From Planctomycetota bacterium (lineage in GTDB: Bacteria; Planctomycetota; GCA-2746535), in contig NVWA01000001.1 in assembly GCA_002746535.1 (NCBI GenBank), positions 1 to 64,000 on the forward strand: 64,000 nt of DNA, written 5' to 3'. The notes under the pieces are model-generated. The model did no database searches, was not told the origin of the DNA, and worked only from the letters and a program-made list of their open reading frames with translations. Positions 9,046 through 17,919 of this stretch are shown here, piece after piece (position 1 is the first letter of the stretch; each line of letters begins with the position of its first letter). Both the position numbers and the translations under genes were made by a program.

Positions 9046-9663
9046 ATGAAATTAACCGAGCGTCAAAAAGCAATAATGGAGTATATTCGCGAATATATAC
9101 AAGAGTATACAATGCCACCAACAATTAGAGAGATTACAGAAGAATTTGGTTTTAAGTCTCCAAAAGCGACTCAAGATCATTTAAAATCACTCCATAATAA
9201 AGGCTATATTATAAAAGAAGATGGCATTGCAAGAGGTATTAAAATCGTTCATAAAAACTTTCTGCCAAAATCAAAAGATGCAGGAATTCCAATTCTGGGT
9301 GCCGTTGCAGCAGGATCTACCATTTTAGCAGAAGAAAATCTTGATGGTTATTTCAGCTTAAAAGATTTATATGGAAAATCGAAAGATTTATTTGCCTTAA
9401 GAATCAGAGGCGATTCTATGATTTATGCAAACATTAATGATGGTGACGTCGTAATAGTTAGAAAAGCAAAATCACTTAACAATGGTGAAATTGGAGTTGT
9501 CATCATAAATGGTGAAGCAACTGTGAAAAAGTTCATGTTTCGAAAAAATAAAATAAAGTTAATTCCAGAAAATAGTAACTATGAACCTATTGAAGTTATT
9601 CCTGGTAAAGATGATTTTAAAATTGCAGGAAAAGTAGTTGGAGTTCACCGAGTTATAAAATGA
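9046..9663 (+). CDS. lexA: LexA repressor (SOS response)
   Basis: This 205-residue protein has the LexA winged-helix DNA-binding domain (TERQKAIMEYI, then PPTIREITEEFGFKSPKA) and the S24 self-cleavage domain. The scissile Ala-Gly bond is A89-G90 in GAVAAGS. The catalytic serine is S124 (RGDSMI) and the lysine K161 (TVKKF), 37 residues apart as in E. coli LexA. It represses SOS genes until RecA filaments trigger cleavage. The start is supported by AAGGAG upstream. The gene is monocistronic and converges with the next gene. Confidence 0.95.
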   Translation: MKLTERQKAIMEYIREYIQEYTMPPTIREITEEFGFKSPKATQDHLKSLHNKGYIIKEDGIARGIKIVHKNFLPKSKDAGIPILGAVAAGSTILAEENLDGYFSLKDLYGKSKDLFALRIRGDSMIYANINDGDVVIVRKAKSLNNGEIGVVIINGEATVKKFMFRKNKIKLIPENSNYEPIEVIPGKDDFKIAGKVVGVHRVIK

Positions 9664-9692
9664 GTTAGAATCAGTGTTTTTTTTTGACTTGA

Positions 9693-10601
9693 TTATTGTT
9701 TTATTTCTAAAATCTTAGGTGGAGTCATATCAAACTGTATTTTTACGATTTCAGAATATTTGGAATATATTCTTAAAAGCTCTGTTTTTTGATTCTTATA
9801 TAATTTAAGTAAATTCACATAAGTTTTGAGATTTTTGGAAGATAGAATAGAGGGGGCCTTTGTGATAAAATCTTTGGTACCGAAATCTTTTTTTAAATAA
9901 ATATAAAAATAACTCCCATCATTTTTACCTAATTGGCTTGAGTTGCTATCTATCCCTAGATAAAAACCTTGTTCGTATTGATTGTTTTTACCTACCCATT
10001 TATAAACATTATTTATTTCTTGTTTGCTCAGAGGGGTTCGTGTTAAAGCCCAAATCTCGGGATAGTATAGACATTGACCTTTTTTCAAAGTTGCTTGTAA
10101 GCCAATTAAATTTTCCTTTAAAGCCCCTAATTTAATTTTTTCTTCATGGTAAATTTTTAAATTATCAGCGAGCTCTTTTTTTAAGTTATTGGCTTCAGTA
10201 ACTTTATTTTTATAAGAATTTATTTGATCAGTACTTGCAATTTCTTTTAAAATATCTAGAACGGCCTTTTTTGTTTCACTTCTGATTTTATTGATTTCTT
10301 CCGTATAGAGATCATTTAATTTTTTTATTTCGCTTCTATCTTTGAGGTCTTTAAGTTTTAATTGGTGTTCTAAATTTTTTTTTTGAATGGTGCTTATACT
10401 TTTTTTGGCAATATCCATATACCATGGAAATATTAACTTTCTTTGTTTCTGATCAAAATTAATCCATCTAATCATACGGTGAGACTCTTTGGTTAAAAAT
10501 TGATTTTTAATTAAAAAATTTGGTATTTTTTTACTTTTATCTTGAGTGTGGCAATTTATAAAAATGAGATACATGATAAATATTGATATGACTGTTTTCA
10601 T
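9693..10601 (-). CDS. Secreted or lipid-anchored coiled-coil protein of unknown function
   Basis: The 302-residue product begins with a hydrophobic export signal ending LIFINC, which could serve as a lipobox with Cys17 (weak, because Asn precedes the Cys). Residues about 70-165 are rich in Lys, Glu and Leu with heptad-like spacing, predicting a long coiled coil. The C-terminal third is mixed (YYPEIWALTRTPLSKQEINNVYKW). I recognise no family. It lies 19 bases downstream of the zinc-ribbon gene on the same strand, so the two are probably co-transcribed. Confidence 0.6.
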   Translation of the reverse strand: MKTVISIFIMYLIFINCHTQDKSKKIPNFLIKNQFLTKESHRMIRWINFDQKQRKLIFPWYMDIAKKSISTIQKKNLEHQLKLKDLKDRSEIKKLNDLYTEEINKIRSETKKAVLDILKEIASTDQINSYKNKVTEANNLKKELADNLKIYHEEKIKLGALKENLIGLQATLKKGQCLYYPEIWALTRTPLSKQEINNVYKWVGKNNQYEQGFYLGIDSNSSQLGKNDGSYFYIYLKKDFGTKDFITKAPSILSSKNLKTYVNLLKLYKNQKTELLRIYSKYSEIVKIQFDMTPPKILEIKQ

Positions 10602-10620
10602 GAAAAAATCCTTTTTATTA

Positions 10621-10968
10621 TTAATCTTTTTTGAATAGATTATTTAATTTATCTAAACTAGTTGAATTATCTTCTTTTGTTTCTTCTTTAAAAAGGGCAT
10701 TTAATTTTGACTTTGAGTTAGTGTTTTTATCGTTTGAGTAAGAACGATTGATTTCCATAAACTCTTCACAATAATTTTTATTTATTTCTGATGATTGTTT
10801 GTCTGCTGAAAATGAAGTGCATTTCATAGAATTCGTGTCATAAATTTTACAATGGAGACAACAATGTAAATATTCATTACAAAATTCACATGTATCTTGA
10901 AAACCAATGGAATTATTTAATTGAAGTTCTTTTCTACAATTATGGCAAGTAATAATTTTTAGTTCCAT
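10621..10968 (-). CDS. Small cysteine-rich zinc-ribbon protein
   Basis: This 115-residue protein has ordered cysteines: CHNC near residue 8, CEFC near 27, CCLHC near 36, and single cysteines in MKCTSF and NYCEEF. That suggests one or two zinc ribbons. The C-terminal half is polar and holds two copies of a short motif, KLNALFKE and KLNNLFKKD. Conserved small proteins of this build occur in several Gram-negative phyla without known function. It heads a probable two-gene unit with the coiled-coil protein downstream. Confidence 0.65.
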   Translation of the reverse strand: MELKIITCHNCRKELQLNNSIGFQDTCEFCNEYLHCCLHCKIYDTNSMKCTSFSADKQSSEINKNYCEEFMEINRSYSNDKNTNSKSKLNALFKEETKEDNSTSLDKLNNLFKKD

Positions 10969-11199
10969 TTGAAGCCCAATTTAATTGATATTTTTCATCG
11001 TAATCAATATTTCTCATATATTATTAAAATGACAATTATTTACTATGAAAAGCGATGCTGAGTTAATAATTTTTGAATTTTGATAAAATTATGAGATTTT
11101 TTCATATTTTTATCAATTATTTAAATCTAAATTTGATCCCTAAATTTAATTGGATTATACTTCATGTTGAATTCGTTGAATAATTTATGAGGTTTTTGT

Positions 11200-11691
11200 A
11201 TGGCAGGCTTAGATGTTAATTTAATCAACCCGTTTATTACTTCTTTAGTCAATGTGTTTTCTACAATGGTTCAGATGGAAATTGAAAGAAAATCTCTTGC
11301 GTTGAAAAACAATGATATGGTGTTTGGTGATATTTCAGCATTGATTGGTTTGGCTGGTTCAGGGTCTGGGACCGTGATAATAAGTTTTCCTAGAGCATTT
11401 GCCGATAAAATAGTCAGTAATATGTTGGGTTGTGAGCAAAATACTTTGAATAAAGACGATATCAGAGATGGCATTGGTGAGATCGTAAACATGGTTGCTG
11501 GCGCTGCAAAATCAAGTTTTAGTGAAACGAAATACAAATTTAATATATCCTTACCAACAGTTGTGGAAGGGAAACCCGGGGAAACTGAAATTATTCATAA
11601 AAAAGGAGTTCCCTGTATCGTTGTAGGTTTTGAGACTCCTGAAGGTGAGAAGTTTGTTCTCGAAGTTTCTTTAAAATCAAATGTAGAATAA
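11200..11691 (+). CDS. cheX: CheX-type chemotaxis phosphatase / CheC-like protein
   Basis: The 163-residue product matches CheX, a homodimeric phosphatase of CheY-P. The catalytic E-x2-N motif is in DGIGEIVNMVAGAAKS. CheX has one such helix where CheC has two, and only one is seen here. SGSGTVIISFPRAFADKIV and the C-terminal strands fit the same fold. A GAGG ribosome binding site precedes the ATG. It lies near ptsP and the FliG-like gene but on the opposite strand, converging with ptsP 11 bases away. No other chemotaxis genes are in the window. Confidence 0.85.
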   Translation: MAGLDVNLINPFITSLVNVFSTMVQMEIERKSLALKNNDMVFGDISALIGLAGSGSGTVIISFPRAFADKIVSNMLGCEQNTLNKDDIRDGIGEIVNMVAGAAKSSFSETKYKFNISLPTVVEGKPGETEIIHKKGVPCIVVGFETPEGEKFVLEVSLKSNVE

Positions 11692-11702
11692 TACTACAGA
11701 AA

Positions 11703-13988
11703 TTAAATGATGTGGCCTATTTCGTCTAATAGGTATTTTTTTACATCTTCGTAAGTCTCTTGTTTTAAAGAGTTTTCCGCCAATTTTTTACAACTATTAG
11801 AAGTGATGCTATTTAGAATATTTGCAATTAATGGAATTGATCTAGGAGTCATAGATAAATTTTTAATTCCAAAACCAACAATGACAGGTGCATACAATGG
11901 GTTGCTCGCCATTTCACCACAGATAGATATTTCTTTCTTTTTGGCTTTACCAATTGATCCAATACTTTTAAGAAGTCTTAAAATTGCTGGATGCATCGTT
12001 TGAAAATTTTCTGATACTTGAGCATTATTTCGATCAACGGCTAATGTATATTGGATTAAGTCATTGGTACCAATAGAAGCAAAGTCTACATGGTCTAGTA
12101 AAATATCGAGAATTAAAGCTGTTGATGGGACCTCTACCATAATCCCAAAGGGGACATCAGGGTCAAATTCTTTCCCTTCTTTTTGAAGTTCCGATTTCAC
12201 TTCTTCAATAATTACTTTTGTCTTTAAAACTTCTTCAAGGTTTGAGATCATGGGTATCATTAATTTTGCCTTACCATGAATTGCCGCACGAAATATGGCT
12301 TTTAATTGAGCTTTGAATTCCTGGACAATATCAAGTGAAATTCTAATTGATCGATAACCTAAAAAAGGATTTTGTTCATCAGGAAATTTGAAATAACTGG
12401 GGAACTTATCACCGCCTAAATCTAAAGTTCGTATCGTAACGGGAAGTCCATTCATTGATTGAATTGTTGATTTGTATAATTCATATTGTTCTTCTTCGCT
12501 TGGCAAACTAGTACTAGATAAAAATGGAAATTCTGTTCTATATAAACCGATACCATTAGCACCAACATCGTTGGCTATTTTACATTCTGAATGAATGCCT
12601 ATGTTCGCCATTATTTTTATAGTTTTATTATCTTTTGTGCAAAACTTATCAAAATGTACGTGTGTTAAATTATTGTCATGTTCTTGATTTAATTTTTCGT
12701 AATATTTGCTTAATATTTCTAAGGTCGGATTTATTTGAACAACCCCTGAATCAGCATCAATGATTAAGAAGTCACCTTCGTGAATATCTTCATGACTTGT
12801 TTGGATTCCTGAAATCATAGGAATGGCTAATGAATTTGCAAGAATTGCAGCATGGGATGTTTTACCTCCAGATGTTTGTATGAATCCTGTAACATTATTC
12901 TCAGGTGCATGTATTACATCGGTAGGTAGGAGTTGTTTAGCGACCAATATTATATCTTGATTAGAATCATTATTGTCATTGGAAGCTTCATCTTGGTACA
13001 ATGCTTTAAGCAAACGATTTTTAATATCAATAATATCATGTTCTCGCTCTTGTAGATAGGCGTTATTTGATTCTCTGAATCGAATTTGATATTCAGTCAA
13101 GACCATATCAATGGACGTTCCTGCGGCATGCCCTTGTTCAATACATGCTTTAAACTCTTCAATAAGTTCATCGTCAAGTAACTCAATATGTGTTTGGAAT
13201 ATAGTGCTAATTTCTTTGCCGAGATCTTTGCGAGCTTTCTTTTCTGCAAGTTCTAAATCGGTTTTTGCACTTTTAATGGCATTGATCAATTTTTCACATT
13301 CAATCGAGAATCCCTTTGTACCTTCCCTAGAAAGTTTTAATGTATAAAGATCTTGATTCTGAAAGTGTGCAAATCCAATGGCGATTCCTATCGATGCTCC
13401 AATTCCTTTTAGGAAATACGTTCTTTTGTGGGCAACTTTTTGAGAAATATTTTCAGATGATACTTCATATATTTCACCATCTGTTAAACGAGCTGAACTG
13501 ATCGCATCACCAATTTCATTTGCGATAAGTTCAATTTTATTTTGTCTTATATATTTAGATTTGTATTTTTTTTGAGTTTGAATTACTAAAACGCCGACCA
13601 ATTCTTCTTGGACTAAAATAGGAAACCCAAAAAATGTTTTTAATTTTTCTTCATCAATAAAATGAAACTTTTTAAATCGTTCATGTTTGGAAGGATCTAA
13701 AATTTCAACAGAAGCTTTTTGTTGTGCTACGAGTCCAACTAACCCTTCATCAAAGTTTAATTTTATTACTTGATCACCTTTAATATCTAGACCATAACTA
13801 GCTTCTAAAACCAATGTGTCATTTGTTTTATCAACAAGGTAAATGGAGCAAATTTCGGCATTTAATCGACTGGCAATATACCTTGATATATCTGATAAGG
13901 CTTTTTGAATATTACTAGATCTTCTGAGTGTGTTTGCACAGAAATCATGAAGATTCCAAGATGTAGATGATGGTGAATTCCTATTCAT
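11703..13988 (-). CDS. ptsP: PEP-protein phosphotransferase with GAF domain (PtsP, enzyme I-Ntr type)
   Basis: The 761 residues contain a GAF sensor domain (about 20-170), an enzyme I N-terminal domain with the phosphohistidine loop GGKTSHAAILANS near 375, and a PEP-binding TIM barrel with GIGLYRTEF, IRTLDLGGDKFP, GTNDLIQYTLAVDR and the active-site cysteine in CGEMAS. The enzyme transfers phosphate from PEP to an HPr-type carrier. GAF-fused versions belong to the regulatory nitrogen PTS rather than to sugar import. No HPr or EIIA gene is nearby. It lies 15 bases downstream of the FliG-like gene and is probably co-transcribed with it. Confidence 0.92.
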   Translation of the reverse strand: MNRNSPSSTSWNLHDFCANTLRRSSNIQKALSDISRYIASRLNAEICSIYLVDKTNDTLVLEASYGLDIKGDQVIKLNFDEGLVGLVAQQKASVEILDPSKHERFKKFHFIDEEKLKTFFGFPILVQEELVGVLVIQTQKKYKSKYIRQNKIELIANEIGDAISSARLTDGEIYEVSSENISQKVAHKRTYFLKGIGASIGIAIGFAHFQNQDLYTLKLSREGTKGFSIECEKLINAIKSAKTDLELAEKKARKDLGKEISTIFQTHIELLDDELIEEFKACIEQGHAAGTSIDMVLTEYQIRFRESNNAYLQEREHDIIDIKNRLLKALYQDEASNDNNDSNQDIILVAKQLLPTDVIHAPENNVTGFIQTSGGKTSHAAILANSLAIPMISGIQTSHEDIHEGDFLIIDADSGVVQINPTLEILSKYYEKLNQEHDNNLTHVHFDKFCTKDNKTIKIMANIGIHSECKIANDVGANGIGLYRTEFPFLSSTSLPSEEEQYELYKSTIQSMNGLPVTIRTLDLGGDKFPSYFKFPDEQNPFLGYRSIRISLDIVQEFKAQLKAIFRAAIHGKAKLMIPMISNLEEVLKTKVIIEEVKSELQKEGKEFDPDVPFGIMVEVPSTALILDILLDHVDFASIGTNDLIQYTLAVDRNNAQVSENFQTMHPAILRLLKSIGSIGKAKKKEISICGEMASNPLYAPVIVGFGIKNLSMTPRSIPLIANILNSITSNSCKKLAENSLKQETYEDVKKYLLDEIGHII

Positions 13989-14003
13989 TAAATCTTTCTG
14001 TTG

Positions 14004-14687
14004 TTAAATAAAATTTTCTTCAGAATCTAAGGTTATGACACCTTGTTCTGAAAGTTTCATAGCAAGGTTGGCAATTTTATTTTGTGCTTTCAATATATCA
14101 CTTTTTTTTGCTGGTCCAAAATCTCTTAAATCAGTTTCTAAAAGTTCAAGTGCTCCCTGAGAACTATTTTCTTTCAATTTGATTTTAAAGAGTTCGCTTT
14201 CTGTTTTGATAGAAAGTAGAAGTAACTTTCTATCAACTTCTCTAATTAATCGTTGAAACGACTTATTAGTGATTTTCGACAATTCATTAAAAGATAAATT
14301 TGATTTAGGAGTGTAATCATTTAATACTTGTGTCGTAGGCTGAAGAAAATTTGTGAACTGATGTCTTAGTTCATTTGAAGAATTGCTCAATATTTTTTGT
14401 ATTATTTGGGATCCATTTATTTTTACTCTGGCTGTTGGGTTGTTCAGTTTTTCTTGAACAATTTTAGCTAATGCTCCCATGGCTTCATCATCAACAGGAC
14501 TCAGTACATCTATTTTGTCGAGAATATCTTTTCGTTTGATGGGTGTAAACTTTTCTAAAATTAATTTTCCATGTAAAGTTGGTAAAAAATACAAAATAAT
14601 TGCGATGCCTTGTGGTTTCAGTTCGTCTAATATATCGAAAGCTTGACTTGGAGAGATGTTGTTTAGTTCAAGAAATGGATTGTCCAT
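14004..14687 (-). CDS. Short FliG-like protein (middle and C-terminal domains only)
   Basis: This 227-residue protein aligns by eye with FliG_M (LKPQGIAIILYFLP, the position of the EHPQT motif) and FliG_C (NELSKITNKSFQRLIREVDRKLLL, then DFGPAKKSDILKAQNKIANLAMKL). The family is normally about 330 residues; the FliG N-terminal domain that binds the FliF ring is missing. In the torque helix, E. coli FliG has MSQRAADILRDD and GPVR. The equivalents here are SSQGALELLETD and GPAK, so R281 becomes Gly, D288 becomes Thr and R297 becomes Lys by my alignment. It is therefore likely a divergent paralogue rather than the main switch protein. It lies just upstream of ptsP. Confidence 0.75.
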   Translation of the reverse strand: MDNPFLELNNISPSQAFDILDELKPQGIAIILYFLPTLHGKLILEKFTPIKRKDILDKIDVLSPVDDEAMGALAKIVQEKLNNPTARVKINGSQIIQKILSNSSNELRHQFTNFLQPTTQVLNDYTPKSNLSFNELSKITNKSFQRLIREVDRKLLLLSIKTESELFKIKLKENSSQGALELLETDLRDFGPAKKSDILKAQNKIANLAMKLSEQGVITLDSEENFI

Positions 14688-14866
14688 TTAATAAGATATG
14701 TACTTTCGTAAGAATGGTTTATGACGTTTTATAGTGTATTGGTTTTACTATAAAATATAAGATTATAAACGATTTTTTATGATAGCAATCTAGTTTTAAA
14801 AGTGTAATATGTCGACTTTTTGCAAATGAAGCAGATGGTTTGGCGTGTATAATAAAGGAAGAATCT

Positions 14867-15811
14867 ATGGTATTTTCTAATTGCAAATGGATTATTTTAG
14901 TTTCATTGCTTTTAAATTGCGTTGGTTCAATATTTTGCGATGAATCGAATTTTCTAGACAATGTAAAGAGAAAGACTCAGACTTCAGATTCTCTTCAACA
15001 GGTTGTTGACCAAAATCTATTAGAACATTATTCTGCTACAATTGTTAATTTTAAAGCTGAGTTGCAGAAATTAAATATAAAATCTTTGTTATTGAATATT
15101 AAAGCTGTTGGTTCAAGTAATCTTTCTGAAAGTTATTTGGAAGAAAAGTGTAAAATTGCTTTAGAGCTTTTTATAAATGCTAAATCTGAGAGATTACTTT
15201 ATAAAATCGATGACTCTTTCGCCATTAATATTTACCTGAGTGATAGTGCTTGTGATGTAATTGGGTCTAATGTTGGACTAATTTTACCTAAAGAGTTTTG
15301 TATTAATGAACATTCTGCTTCGATCTTGATTAGGACAAACACCTCTGAAATTGAGTTGAAGTCATTAGTTTTAGAATTGATGAGTAAATCAAAATCATCC
15401 AATAAATTAGGAAAGAAGTTGGCTGAAGATGGAGATGATTTAACCCTTAAAGCTTCAACCGTTCATACCAACGATGATTTGCAGGAGATTGTAGAAGAAA
15501 TTGTTGATGTTATTACAATAACTACCGGAGGTAACATAAGATTAAGAGCTAGTGGTGGAACCGGTGATTACCGTTGGAGGCTTATCAATGAGATTGAAAG
15601 TGTTTCAAGGTTAACGGAAGAAACCGGAGCTGATACTACCTATTATGCTTCTAATGATTCTAGAGCACTAGATGTAATTTATTTAGAAGATGGGTTCTCC
15701 GTAATTGAATACAAAGTTGTCTATGCTAGAATAATAACTGAAAAAGATGGCACTGGTTCAACGGGCAAAGATGTTCTTTGCTTTATTCAAAAGAAAAATA
15801 AAAGAGATTAA
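14867..15811 (+). CDS. Secreted protein of unknown function with an Ig-like segment
   Basis: I chose the ATG at 14867, preceded by AAGGAAG, over an upstream in-frame start at 14840 that has no ribosome binding site. This gives 314 residues beginning with a signal peptide (MVFSNCKWIILVSLLLNCVG, cleavage near IFCDE). The C-terminal part has SGGTGDYRWRL, a strand-turn motif common in Ig-like or cadherin-like repeats. The middle is helical (NFKAELQKLNIKSLLLNIKAV). No family is recognised. It ends three bases from the stop of the convergent DUF1570 gene. Confidence 0.6.
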   Translation: MVFSNCKWIILVSLLLNCVGSIFCDESNFLDNVKRKTQTSDSLQQVVDQNLLEHYSATIVNFKAELQKLNIKSLLLNIKAVGSSNLSESYLEEKCKIALELFINAKSERLLYKIDDSFAINIYLSDSACDVIGSNVGLILPKEFCINEHSASILIRTNTSEIELKSLVLELMSKSKSSNKLGKKLAEDGDDLTLKASTVHTNDDLQEIVEEIVDVITITTGGNIRLRASGGTGDYRWRLINEIESVSRLTEETGADTTYYASNDSRALDVIYLEDGFSVIEYKVVYARIITEKDGTGSTGKDVLCFIQKKNKRD

Positions 15812-15814
15812 TCG

Positions 15815-16846
15815 TTATAAACTTTTCAATAGTTTTGGTGACTTTTTTATCGCAGAATAAAAAACTTTTCCATATTTATCTATTCCCATATTAAAAGCCT
15901 TTTTAAATAAACTTTCAAGTTCTATCTTTTTTACTTCATGGGATTTTGCCATATTTGCTCTCAGCTCTTTTATATTGCGTCCGCTTACTCTACCGCTAGA
16001 AGTAGCACCTAAAACTTCTGAATCTTTACAGCTTTTCAAGAATTTCACAAATCGTTTCTTATGATTTTTAAATAAATAACTAACAGATAGCCAGCCTAGT
16101 GCATAAGCACCTGTATCAGCTCCTCCAGAAGTTCCTTGTTGATGGAATAAATCTCTAAAGGATCTTAAATTACCAGACTTTAAGCCGCTTTTAATATATC
16201 TCATATGATTTTTTTTTGCATTTATCATGGGTTTATAGCTTCTATAATATTTATCAATAACAGAAAAAGCAAAGTAATCAGCTAAACCTTCATTTAGCCA
16301 TGTTGGCAAACGTACATCTGTTCTGTATTTCGCAAACAGGGCGTGTGTACCTTCATGAAATAAAACAAGCAAGGCTCTTGCTCTTTTGCCTTTTATACCA
16401 CGACTGTTGTTTTCAAGTGGGAGATTGATCCTTGGCCAACCCATTTTTGTGATCGTAAAATATCCGCCAGAGGCACCTGCATTAAAGCCTTCAAACTTCG
16501 CTGAAAATCTTAAGTATTCAGATCTTTTTTCCCAAAAATATATTTCTAATCGTCCTTTATAGACTTGAGTTTCAGAATTAATTGCCATGATTTTTTTGAA
16601 TAATTTTAAAAATGCTTCTAATGTTTTAGGAAGTTCTTTTGTGAATTTATTGATTTTCATTGTGTAATTGATGCTGAAATGTTTTGTTTTATAGTTTTTA
16701 ATATGCGGAAAATCGACTTTAACTTTTTGAAAGTATTCATCTTGCATTTTTTCATATGGATGGACTTCATCTTCCTCGGCCGAAAAGCAAGCAATTGGTA
16801 TAAGAACAATAATTAAACTAAATAAAAGATTTTTTGTATATTTCAT
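15815..16846 (-). CDS. Secreted DUF1570-like zinc metalloprotease
   Basis: The 343 residues begin with a signal peptide (MKYTKNLLFSLIIVLIPIACFSA). At about residue 165 is LVLFHEGTHALFAKY, an HExxH zinc motif, followed by LPTWLNEGLADYF, where the downstream Glu completes a gluzincin-type site. This pairing (HEGTH, then WLNEGLADYF) is characteristic of DUF1570 and related peptidase-like proteins, which are common in Planctomycetes. The likely role is periplasmic or surface proteolysis; substrates are unknown. Confidence 0.78.
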   Translation of the reverse strand: MKYTKNLLFSLIIVLIPIACFSAEEDEVHPYEKMQDEYFQKVKVDFPHIKNYKTKHFSINYTMKINKFTKELPKTLEAFLKLFKKIMAINSETQVYKGRLEIYFWEKRSEYLRFSAKFEGFNAGASGGYFTITKMGWPRINLPLENNSRGIKGKRARALLVLFHEGTHALFAKYRTDVRLPTWLNEGLADYFAFSVIDKYYRSYKPMINAKKNHMRYIKSGLKSGNLRSFRDLFHQQGTSGGADTGAYALGWLSVSYLFKNHKKRFVKFLKSCKDSEVLGATSSGRVSGRNIKELRANMAKSHEVKKIELESLFKKAFNMGIDKYGKVFYSAIKKSPKLLKSL

Positions 16847-17114
16847 TTTGAGTTCCTCTTCGTTGATTGAATTGATAAATTGCTTCTATACTACTAATTG
16901 TTTTTATGAATTATATTGAGTACTTGGCATTACTAAATTTAATTTTTACTCCTCACCCTTATATTGGAAAGTAAAAGATTAGGCTATGTATTTACGGTAA
17001 GAAAATTATTTTTTCAACAATTCTTATAAAATGGTTTAAAATAAACATACATTTGCCAATAATAAGCTAATATTGGTTAAAAATAAACAAATAATGAATT
17101 TAAAGGAGAGTTTA

Positions 17115-17918
17115 ATGAGTAATGTGATAGGTAGTTCACTTGTTAAGCTACTAAAACCATTGGTAAAGCTTCTCATACAAAAATCTGTGCCATATGGCAC
17201 ATTTGTTGAATATGTTAAGTGGGTTTATGTAAATGTGGCTTATGAAGATTTTTCCGATCCCTTAAAGAAGAATTCCAATTCAAAGATCGCGACTTTAACT
17301 GGAATTTCTAGACATGATGTTAAAGAATTATTATCTTCTGATTCGCCAGATGCAAATGAATCCGTGTTTAAACATAACAAAGCAGCTCGCGTAATTAGTG
17401 GTTGGTTAAATGACCAAAAGTACTTGGACGGAAGTGGTAAGCCAAAAGTTTTAGAAATTGAAGGAAGCGAATTGTCGTTTAAATCCTTGATTGAAAGTTA
17501 TTGTGGTGATATTCCTCCTAAACCAATCATGGAAGAATTGTTGAGAATTGGAAGTGTAAAAGTCGAAAATGAAAAAGTATATTTAATCAATGAAGCATAT
17601 ATACCTACAAATAACGATGATTTAAAGATCGAATTTTTGGGTTCTGATGTCTCAGATTTAATTAGTACGATTCATCATAATATAGAAAATCCAGGTAGGT
17701 TTGATTTCTTGCAATTGAAAGCCATGGGCGATTTATTATCAAAAGAGTCAAAAGATTATTTGAGAAGAAAAGCTAAAGATGATGGGATTGATTTTTTAAG
17801 AAAAGTTGATCATTGGTTATCGCAAGAAGAATTAAATACAACATTAATTGATAATGAACCTACCTATAGAGCTGGTATTGGACTTTATTATTTTGAAGAA
17901 AAAAATAAGGAGAAATAA
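17115..17918 (+). CDS. DUF6502-like putative regulator
   Basis: The ATG at 17115 has a strong ribosome binding site (AAGGAGAG) and gives 267 residues, so I prefer it to an in-frame start 42 bases upstream. The N-terminus (LLKPLVKLLIQKSVPYGTFVEYVKWVYV) and a helix-turn-helix-like stretch (SKIATLTGISRHDVKELL), followed by AARVISGWLNDQKYLDGSGKPK, match the DUF6502 pattern, a family with an apparent winged-helix region. It sits one base before a lipoprotein gene, and such pairs suggest it may control that gene. The function is not established. Confidence 0.68.
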   Translation: MSNVIGSSLVKLLKPLVKLLIQKSVPYGTFVEYVKWVYVNVAYEDFSDPLKKNSNSKIATLTGISRHDVKELLSSDSPDANESVFKHNKAARVISGWLNDQKYLDGSGKPKVLEIEGSELSFKSLIESYCGDIPPKPIMEELLRIGSVKVENEKVYLINEAYIPTNNDDLKIEFLGSDVSDLISTIHHNIENPGRFDFLQLKAMGDLLSKESKDYLRRKAKDDGIDFLRKVDHWLSQEELNTTLIDNEPTYRAGIGLYYFEEKNKEK

Positions 17919-17919
17919 A

